Notes under the pieces: generated by a model | The model's database searches: none | Told to the model about the DNA's origin: nothing | What the model saw: only the letters and a program-made list of their open reading frames with translations | Source: Chloroflexota bacterium | Lineage (GTDB): Bacteria; Chloroflexota; Dehalococcoidia; DSTF01; RBG-16-68-14 | Direction: 5' to 3' | DNA length: 20,303 nucleotides | Assembly (NCBI GenBank): GCA_022561355.1 | Contig: JADFRJ010000009.1 | Location: forward strand, 1-20,303 | Shown: positions 16,023 to 20,303 of the stretch, piece by piece | Numbering within the stretch: position 1 is the stretch's first letter | Layout: the number at the start of each line of letters is the position of its first letter | Position numbers and translations under genes: made by a program

Positions 16023-16051
16023 ACCGTAGCAATTCGTCCCGCTAGGGGCAA
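16023..16051 (-). promoter_or_regulatory. Candidate promoter of the tetR-men operon
   Basis: On the minus strand TTGCCC (16051-16046) and TACGGT (16028-16023) are separated by exactly 17 bases. Matches to consensus are 4 of 6 and 3 of 6. The predicted start falls inside the palindrome, which would let a bound repressor block initiation. Confidence 0.35.
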
Positions 16052-16156
16052 GACGGGACCGGCGATCTTGAGTGACGCTATTTGTTGCGACTGTTACGGA
16101 TGACGGCCGCCCGTATAATATGAGGGCTGGGTCCGATGCTCAGGAGAAGATGGCTA

Positions 16157-16233
16157 TGGTACCCCCGGCAGGATTCGAACCTGCGACCCTCGGTTTAGGA
16201 AACCGATGCTCTATCCTACTGAGCTACGGGGGC
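16157..16233 (-). tRNA. tRNA-Arg (anticodon CCT)
   Basis: The minus strand folds as a full cloverleaf of 77 bases. The acceptor GCCCCCG pairs with CGGGGGT (with one G-U at the end), followed by discriminator A and an encoded CCA. The D arm starts GCTC with partner GAGC, the anticodon stem TCGGT/ACCGA encloses loop TTCCTAA with anticodon CCT reading AGG, and the T arm is GCAGG-TTCGAAT-CCTGC. The variable loop is short. A candidate promoter lies just upstream. Confidence 0.97.
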
Positions 16234-16247
16234 ACGCCGCTCCTACT

Positions 16248-16276
16248 ATGGTAGCTCAGCCTTGGAGGGCGTCCAA
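16248..16276 (-). promoter_or_regulatory. Candidate promoter of tRNA-Arg
   Basis: Minus strand TTGGAC (16276-16271) and TACCAT (16253-16248) with a 17-base spacer. The expected start near 16241 is about eight bases before the mature 5' end, as usual for a short tRNA leader. Confidence 0.4.
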
Positions 16277-16302
16277 CGAGTGGCGGGCGCAGACACGTTC
16301 GC

Positions 16303-16332
16303 TTGCATCGATTCTGGGGCGACCCATATACT
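16303..16332 (+). promoter_or_regulatory. Candidate promoter of the ferredoxin gene
   Basis: TATACT (16327-16332, 5 of 6 to the -10 consensus) with TTGCAT 18 bases upstream (3 of 6). The expected start near 16339 gives a leader of about 28 bases that includes the GGAGGG of the ferredoxin gene. Confidence 0.45.
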
Positions 16333-16366
16333 AAGTGTGAACTGCCGATACTGATACGGAGGGATT

Positions 16367-16858
16367 TTGGCTTACACGATTATCGAGACGTGCATCGGGT
16401 GCACGGCCTGCGTCAAGCGCTGCCCGACGGATGCGATCTCCGGCGAGCGCAACGTTCTGCACGTGATCGACCCGGAGCTCTGTATCGACTGTGGCGCGTG
16501 TGGCGTCGTCTGCCCGCCGGAGTCGATACTGGACGAGGTAGGCGATATCTCCCGCACGTTCGCGCGCAAGGAGTGGCCGAAGGCGGTCGTGATCGAAGAC
16601 AACTGTATCGGCAGCGGTTGCGAGCTGTGCATCCAAATCTGCCCGTTCGATGCTCTGGAGCTGGGCGAGACCGATAAGCAGGTCGGCGACTTCTTCGGCG
16701 TAGCCGTCCTCAATGAGAAGAAATGCACGGGCTGCCGCCTCTGCGAAGACGCCTGTGGCTGGAGCGCGATCTACATCGACCCCCCGCGTGAATTGCTGAA
16801 GCGGGACGCCTGGGAGCTGGCCGAGGTCAAGGAGCCGGCGGCCGCCACGGCAGGCTAA
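16367..16858 (+). CDS. Ferredoxin with four [4Fe-4S]-type cysteine motifs
   Basis: 163 aa, starting at a TTG supported by GGAGGG three bases upstream. Four cysteine quartets are seen: C9/C12/C15/C19, C39/C42/C45/C49, C80/C85/C88/C92 and C120/C123/C126/C130. The first, second and fourth have the regular CxxCxxCxxxC form; the third has four residues between its first two cysteines. The first two quartets and the last two look like two tandem dicluster units. It is cytoplasmic and acidic, and would carry low-potential electrons. The partner enzyme is not in the window. A close relative could be an electron-transfer subunit of an oxidoreductase, but the free-standing gene with its own promoter and terminator favours a soluble ferredoxin. 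Confidence 0.88.
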   Translation: MAYTIIETCIGCTACVKRCPTDAISGERNVLHVIDPELCIDCGACGVVCPPESILDEVGDISRTFARKEWPKAVVIEDNCIGSGCELCIQICPFDALELGETDKQVGDFFGVAVLNEKKCTGCRLCEDACGWSAIYIDPPRELLKRDAWELAEVKEPAAATAG

Positions 16859-16900
16859 AGGACAACCGTCAGGCTGACGCCAGACCCGCGATTAACGATG

Positions 16901-16928
16901 AACCCCCGTGCATGGCCACGGGGGTTTT
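16901..16928. terminator. Intrinsic terminator after the ferredoxin gene
   Basis: Perfect 10-base arms AACCCCCGTG and CACGGGGGTT enclose a 6-base loop and are followed by T residues on the plus strand. The A residues at the other foot give a short T run on the minus strand as well. It sits 43 bases after the ferredoxin stop. Confidence 0.8.
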
Positions 16929-16930
16929 GC

Positions 16931-16936
16931 TATCTT
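16931..16936 (+). promoter_or_regulatory. Possible -10 box of dut
   Basis: TATCTT ends seven bases before the dut ATG and follows the terminator directly. No Shine-Dalgarno is present. The same spacing as at 3078 suggests another leaderless mRNA, but the hexamer is a weaker match and there is no clear -35. Confidence 0.3.
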
Positions 16937-16943
16937 CGCTATC

Positions 16944-17384
16944 ATGACTGGACCCATCACTCTCAAGGTGAAGCGCTTGCGGCCAGAGGCGAAGCTGCCG
17001 CTGCGAGCGACGGAAGGCGCGTCCGGGTTGGACCTGTACGCCTGCCTGCCGGACGGGGACGTCACACTGGGGCCGGACCCCGTGCGCGTGAGCACGGGCG
17101 TGGCGATCGAGTGTCCGGCGGGTTACGACGCGCAGATCCGGCCGCGCTCCGGACTATCGCTCAAGGGCGTCGGCGTCGCCTTCGGCACGATCGACAGCGA
17201 CTACCGCGGCGAGTTGCTGGTGACCATGTGGGTCTTCGGTTTGAAGACGGAACACACGATTAGCCACGGCGACCGCATCGCGCAGCTTGTGATCGCGCCT
17301 CTGGCTGAGGCCGCCATTGTCGAGGTCACAGAGCTGAGCGAGAGCGCCCGCGGGTCAGGCGGCCACGGTTCGACGGGGCACTGA
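16944..17384 (+). CDS. dut: dUTP diphosphatase (dUTPase)
   Basis: 146 aa, the size of homotrimeric dUTPases, which hydrolyse dUTP to dUMP and diphosphate. All five family motifs are present: ASGLDLYA (26-33), PRSGLSLK (67-74), GTIDSDYRGE (81-90) with the catalytic Asp, GDRIAQLVI (109-117) and RGSGGHGSTG (136-145). In the last motif a His stands where most relatives have the uracil-stacking Phe. The ATG at 16944 is chosen because the frame upstream (to 16908) reads through the terminator hairpin. Followed at a short distance by the oppositely oriented aquaporin remnant. Confidence 0.95.
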   Translation: MTGPITLKVKRLRPEAKLPLRATEGASGLDLYACLPDGDVTLGPDPVRVSTGVAIECPAGYDAQIRPRSGLSLKGVGVAFGTIDSDYRGELLVTMWVFGLKTEHTISHGDRIAQLVIAPLAEAAIVEVTELSESARGSGGHGSTGH

Positions 17385-17410
17385 ACCCCGTCGAAAGCAG
17401 GGCGTCCCGG

Positions 17411-17728
17411 CTAGATCGCGTCCACGATTGCGCTATCCTCCTCTTCCCGTTGCAGGAAGACGAACTCATAAATGAGCGCGGCTAACGCAGCTCCAATCAA
17501 CGGCCCCAACCAGTAGACCCAGTGGTCGGTCCAGACGTTGGCGACGACAGCCGGTCCGAACGACCGCGCAGGGTTCATCGACGCGCCCGTCATCGGCACA
17601 CCGATAAAGTGGTCGACCATCACCATCAGCCCGATGGCCATCGGGGCCAAGTGTGTCAGGCCTTTGGGGTCGATTGCTGTGGCAAAGATGACGAAGACGA
17701 GCGCGAACGTGAGACCTTCGCTTCGCAC
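17411..17728 (-). pseudogene. Aquaporin (MIP family) C-terminal remnant
   Basis: About 105 residues that match only the second half of a major intrinsic protein: a membrane helix (LTFALVFVIFATA), a second hydrophobic stretch, GASMNPARSFGPA with the second NPA loop, and a last helix (VYWLGPLIGAALAALIYEFV). Aquaporins are normally some 220-250 residues with two NPA motifs; the N-terminal half with the first NPA is absent. Upstream, the frame closes at a TAG (17762-17764), inside the terminator-like hairpin of folD, and no other frame supplies the missing part. The apparent GTG start has no ribosome binding site. It is best read as a 5'-deleted gene, though an assembly gap is possible. Confidence 0.75.
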
Positions 17729-17739
17729 AGGGTGGCGGG

Positions 17740-17762
17740 AAAAGGGCGCTTCACGAAGCGCC
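17740..17762 (-). terminator. Intrinsic terminator after folD
   Basis: On the minus strand GGCGCTT and AAGCGCC pair around a 4-base loop, then C and TTTT follow. It lies 28 bases beyond the folD stop. The T run is short. Confidence 0.55.
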
Positions 17763-17789
17763 TACGAGGCTATTGCAGCATCAATCCGT

Positions 17790-18677
17790 CTACTGGGAGT
17801 CCGGGCCGCCTTCGGCGGCAATGACGGTGTTCACGAGCAGCATGGCACGCGTCATAGGGCCGACTCCGCCCGGCACCGGCGTGATCGCGGAGGCCTTCTC
17901 GCTCACGGCGTCAAAGTCGACGTCGCCAACGAGACGGTGGCCGCTCTTCTTCGTGGCGTCCGGGATGGCGTTCATGCCGACGTCGATGACGACGACGCCC
18001 TCGCGGACCATGTCGGCCGTGATGGTGCCGGCGCGCCCCATCGCGGTGACGAGGATGTCGGCCTGGCGTGTCATTTCGCCGAGGTCGGGCGTGCCGGTGT
18101 GGCAGACGGTGACCGTCGCGTTGGCGCCCGCGCGCTTCTGCGCCAGCAGCACGGCGAGCGGCTTGCCGACGAGGTTCGATCGCCCACAGACGACGACGTG
18201 CTTGCCGTCCGGCGGGTTGCCACTCCGCACGAGGAGCTGCTGCACGCCATGGGGCGTCGCGCCTAGATACGTCGGGAGGCCGCGCATGAGCTTGCCCATG
18301 CTCTGCGGATGGATGCCGTCGACGTCCTTGGCGGGGTCGACGGTGGCGATGACGGCCTCCTCGTCCATGTGGTCCGGCAGCGGGAGCTGGACGAGCACGC
18401 CGTGCCACACGTCGTCGGCGTTAAGCCGCTGGACGAGTTCGATCACCTGCTGTTGCGCAGTGTCTTCTGGCAGTCGAATGGTTTCGGACTCGATGCCGAC
18501 TTCGGCGCAGTCCTTGGCCTTGCCCTTTACGTAGGTGACTGAGGCCGGATGCTCGCCGACGAGGACGAACGCGAGCCCGGGCGTGATGCCGCGCTTGCCC
18601 AGCGCCTGAACGCGCGGGATCAGCTCCGCGCGCACGTCCTTAGCGATCGCCTTGCCGTCGATGATCCGTGCTGTCAT
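17790..18677 (-). CDS. folD: Bifunctional methylenetetrahydrofolate dehydrogenase/methenyltetrahydrofolate cyclohydrolase
   Basis: 295 aa, usual FolD length. It interconverts 5,10-methylene-, 5,10-methenyl- and 10-formyl-tetrahydrofolate with NADP. Active-site residues Y49, K53 (SVTYVKGKAKD), Q97 (VQLPLP) and D120 (KDVDGIHP) align one residue before those of the E. coli enzyme. The nucleotide-binding segment is GRSNLVGKP (165-173) and the signature PVPGGVGPMTRAMLL lies at 267-281. The ATG at 18677 is preferred over a GTG at 18743, which would add 22 residues unlike the family. GGGG precedes the ATG; a better GGAGG lies further off. Divergent from the nuclease-like gene across about 100 bases. 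Confidence 0.95.
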   Translation of the reverse strand: MTARIIDGKAIAKDVRAELIPRVQALGKRGITPGLAFVLVGEHPASVTYVKGKAKDCAEVGIESETIRLPEDTAQQQVIELVQRLNADDVWHGVLVQLPLPDHMDEEAVIATVDPAKDVDGIHPQSMGKLMRGLPTYLGATPHGVQQLLVRSGNPPDGKHVVVCGRSNLVGKPLAVLLAQKRAGANATVTVCHTGTPDLGEMTRQADILVTAMGRAGTITADMVREGVVVIDVGMNAIPDATKKSGHRLVGDVDFDAVSEKASAITPVPGGVGPMTRAMLLVNTVIAAEGGPDSQ

Positions 18678-18760
18678 GGTCCCCGTTGGGCTGCCTCCGA
18701 TGGCAGTATGTCGGATGGGCGGGAGAGGGGAAAGGGGCTGCACCGGTCGTACATACGAGC

Positions 18761-18766
18761 TATAAT
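18761..18766 (+). promoter_or_regulatory. -10 box TATAAT, leaderless or nearly so
   Basis: A perfect TATAAT ends nine bases before the ATG at 18776. The expected transcription start lies within one to three bases of the start codon, and there is no Shine-Dalgarno. This is the same arrangement as at the DUF2779 gene. Confidence 0.45.
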
Positions 18767-18775
18767 CGAACCAGC

Positions 18776-20032
18776 ATGGACGCTGACGTGAACAAAGGGA
18801 AAGCTGCCGAGGACCGGCTTCACCTCTCCGCCAAGCGCTCCTTCTTCTCGGATTTCGTATTCAGAACACCGCTGTATCGCAAGGGATCTGGCATCAGAGA
18901 AGCTGGCGACGCTCTTGTCTGGCTAGACGAGGATCTAATCATCTTCCAGTCGAAGGCGCGGAGTCTATCCACCCGCGATCTTTGCTTGCCCTACTCTGGC
19001 CGTGAGATGAACTGGGCAACAAAGAACCTCAGGAAGGCCATACGTCAGTTGGACGGAACCAGGCGCGCGCTGATGGACCGACAAGTGAAGACCCTGGTAA
19101 ATGAGCGACGAGGAGAGGTTGAGTTTGAGCCAACCACAGTGCGCCGAGTTCACGGCGTCGTGATTATGGCACAGATGGTGAATTTCTACGATCCTCTGCC
19201 ATTATTCCCGAAGCGAAATGGAGCGGATTTAGCTGTGCATGTCTTCACGCTGTCGGAGTGGCCCAAGATATGCTCTGAGTTCTCGACAACTCCAGACTTC
19301 GTCGCATATCTTAGGTTCAGGGAGCGACTGATAGGGCGCATGCCTCTGCTCGTGGGAAGGGAAAAAGATCTCGTTGCTTGGTACATCCTCCAAAAACGTG
19401 AGCCCAAGGAGCTTGACCAGATACCAGACATCGCTGGGCTCGGTGACTGGTTCGGTGAAAACTTCGAGAATGAGCTTGCTGCCAGAAAGCATGAAGACCG
19501 CTGGTCTTTGCTAATAGACGATGTAATTGACCACCTGCATGATGCTGACCCCATGATGAAAGACCTTGTGGACTTCCCGAAGTCTGGCCCGCAAGATTAC
19601 TCTTACACTGCTATGGAGTTGTCGAAGCTGACCCGTCTGGAACGCCGCATGGTTGGCCGGAAGTTTGCGGACAAAATTCGTCTGGCTGGAGAGGGTGACT
19701 GCCTCCGGTACTTTGCGAGTCTTGGACAAGCAGATCTGGGCGTCCTCGTTCTTGCGAGTCCCGAGCCCCGCGAGAAGCGAGTGCGTCATCTTGCTGTACT
19801 GAGTGCGATGGCAAAGCATCAGCTAAAAGTCACAACAATGGTTGGGATCGCAACAGAGGCGGGCTTCGGTCGTGGCAGATCGTATGACACCTGCTATCTC
19901 AAGTTTCCATGGCGAGAGGACGTGGAGTCTGACCGCAATTCTGCCGGCCTATTCTCGGAACCCCAACATTCGCAGGAAACTGAATTCCCGGACATGACTG
20001 ATGTGAGTACTGGGGCCCCCGTCTACAGCTAG
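18776..20032 (+). CDS. Protein with restriction-endonuclease-like N-terminus, function unknown
   Basis: 418 aa from the ATG at 18776; the frame is open further upstream, but that part overlaps folD. Residues about 8-62 look like a PD-(D/E)XK core of the Mrr-like variant: E12 in a KAAEDRL helix, D45 in REAGDALVWL, then Q58-S-K60 in LIIFQSKAR, so Gln replaces the Glu of ExK. The rest has no domain I recognise; residues about 135-150 (VIMAQMVNFYDPLPLF) and 345-355 (QADLGVLVLASPE) are the most hydrophobic stretches, neither convincing as membrane segments. Base composition is clearly lower in GC than the neighbours (30 of 60 in 19201-19260 against 41 of 60 in 17161-17220, hand counts), suggesting acquisition by transfer. 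Defence, repair or another DNA role is possible but unproven. Confidence 0.6.
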   Translation: MDADVNKGKAAEDRLHLSAKRSFFSDFVFRTPLYRKGSGIREAGDALVWLDEDLIIFQSKARSLSTRDLCLPYSGREMNWATKNLRKAIRQLDGTRRALMDRQVKTLVNERRGEVEFEPTTVRRVHGVVIMAQMVNFYDPLPLFPKRNGADLAVHVFTLSEWPKICSEFSTTPDFVAYLRFRERLIGRMPLLVGREKDLVAWYILQKREPKELDQIPDIAGLGDWFGENFENELAARKHEDRWSLLIDDVIDHLHDADPMMKDLVDFPKSGPQDYSYTAMELSKLTRLERRMVGRKFADKIRLAGEGDCLRYFASLGQADLGVLVLASPEPREKRVRHLAVLSAMAKHQLKVTTMVGIATEAGFGRGRSYDTCYLKFPWREDVESDRNSAGLFSEPQHSQETEFPDMTDVSTGAPVYS

Positions 20033-20040
20033 TCATACAG

Positions 20041-20046
20041 AGGAGG
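20041..20046 (+). promoter_or_regulatory. Strong Shine-Dalgarno of the DUF385 gene
   Basis: AGGAGG eight bases before the ATG at 20055. It fixes the start of the partial gene at the right edge and contrasts with the leaderless-looking gene before it. Confidence 0.7.
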
Positions 20047-20054
20047 CCACCACC

Positions 20055-20303
20055 ATGCCGATGAACAAGACGCTGATGAAGGTGATCGGGATCGTGCACA
20101 CGTCGCTGTACAAGATGAGCGGCGGCAAGCTGACGCGGAACATGCGCGGCTCCGAGGTGGTGCTGCTGACGACGAAGGGGCGCAAGTCCGGCAAGCAGCG
20201 CACGACGCCGCTCTTCGGGCTGGCCGACGGCGAGAACTGGACGGTGATCGCGTCGCAGGGCGGGCATCCCGAGCACCCCAACTGGTACCTCAACCTGCGC
20301 GAC
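20055..20303 (+). CDS. F420-dependent nitroreductase (Ddn/DUF385) family protein, partial
   Basis: The first 83 codons are visible; the gene continues past the right edge. HTSLYKMSGGKL (15-26), VVLLTTKGRKSGKQRTTPL (35-53), VIASQGG (64-70) and HPNWYLNLR (74-82) are the characteristic segments of the Ddn family, in which these basic and Trp/Tyr residues bind the deazaflavin F420. Characterised members use reduced F420 to reduce quinones or nitroaromatics, or act as quinone reductases near the membrane. Its place 22 bases after an AT-richer gene, with its own strong ribosome binding site, gives no clear functional link. The presence of the family suggests that the organism makes or uses F420. 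Substrate unknown. Confidence 0.85.
   Translation, partial: MPMNKTLMKVIGIVHTSLYKMSGGKLTRNMRGSEVVLLTTKGRKSGKQRTTPLFGLADGENWTVIASQGGHPEHPNWYLNLRD

Noticed and set aside
15985..16032. N-terminal extension of TetR to a TTG at 16032
   Set aside because: It would place the palindrome in the coding region; the GTG at 15984 has a properly spaced GAGG.
16114..16120. TATAATA between tetR and the tRNA gene, readable as a -10 box on either strand
   Set aside because: No usable -35 at 16-18 bases on the plus strand and only a 3 of 6 match on the minus strand; no gene starts suitably close downstream.
16072..16254. Plus-strand reading frame containing MVPPAGFEPATLGLG
   Set aside because: This is the well-known spurious peptide read from the antisense strand of a tRNA gene; tRNA-Arg occupies the region.
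16219..16259. Nine-base inverted repeat CTGAGCTAC/GTAGCTCAG at the tRNA 5' end, and a possible tRNA fragment on the plus strand
   Set aside because: The plus-strand copy resembles a D arm but no acceptor, anticodon or T arm can be built around it; it overlaps the tRNA promoter and is probably chance.
1..20303. CRISPR arrays, insertion sequences, integrases, rRNA genes
   Set aside because: No regularly spaced repeats, terminal inverted repeats, transposase motifs or rRNA segments were seen by eye on either strand, despite the Cas4-like domain.

Overview
The window is a GC-rich bacterial chromosomal segment, most likely from the Chloroflexota (Dehalococcoidia- or Thermomicrobia-like lineages). 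The phylum is an inference from four things: a secreted protein ending in a type I dockerin-like calcium repeat, a full menaquinone pathway, an F420-type (DUF385/Ddn) protein, and several promoters whose -10 box lies directly in front of the start codon, as for leaderless mRNAs. No transposase, integrase, rRNA, CRISPR array or phage gene is visible.

Layout. Position 1-4 holds the start codon and ribosome binding site of a minus-strand gene that runs off the left edge. Then come, on the minus strand, a secreted M23-like protein with a dockerin-like tail, an N-formylglutamate amidohydrolase-family protein, and a PD-(D/E)XK nuclease-like protein. Divergent from the last, on the plus strand, are a Cas4-like/DEDD-exonuclease fusion (DUF2779 family) and a small putative PD-(D/E)XK protein. 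Next are a plus-strand alpha/beta hydrolase and the menaquinone methyltransferase (menG/ubiE).

The centre (about 6.3-16.0 kb) is a complete menaquinone locus. A minus-strand operon tetR-menF-menD-menH-menB-menA-menC-menE is tightly packed, with stop/start overlaps or gaps of a few bases at nearly every junction, and it converges on plus-strand menG with a 17-bp overlap of coding ends. Together the genes convert chorismate to isochorismate, SEPHCHC, SHCHC, o-succinylbenzoate, OSB-CoA, DHNA-CoA, demethylmenaquinone and menaquinone. The DHNA-CoA thioesterase step has no recognisable classical gene here. A perfect-arm palindrome lies just upstream of tetR beside a candidate promoter, suggesting an autoregulated switch over the whole pathway.

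The right part holds tRNA-Arg(CCT), a four-cluster ferredoxin, a bidirectional-looking terminator, dUTPase, a 5'-truncated aquaporin remnant, folD, a lower-GC protein with a restriction-endonuclease-like N-terminus, and the beginning of a Ddn/DUF385 protein cut by the right edge.

The most unusual elements are the cluster of nuclease-like genes at 1.86-5.35 kb, the similar AT-richer nuclease-like gene at 18.8-20.0 kb, and the TetR-headed menaquinone operon.
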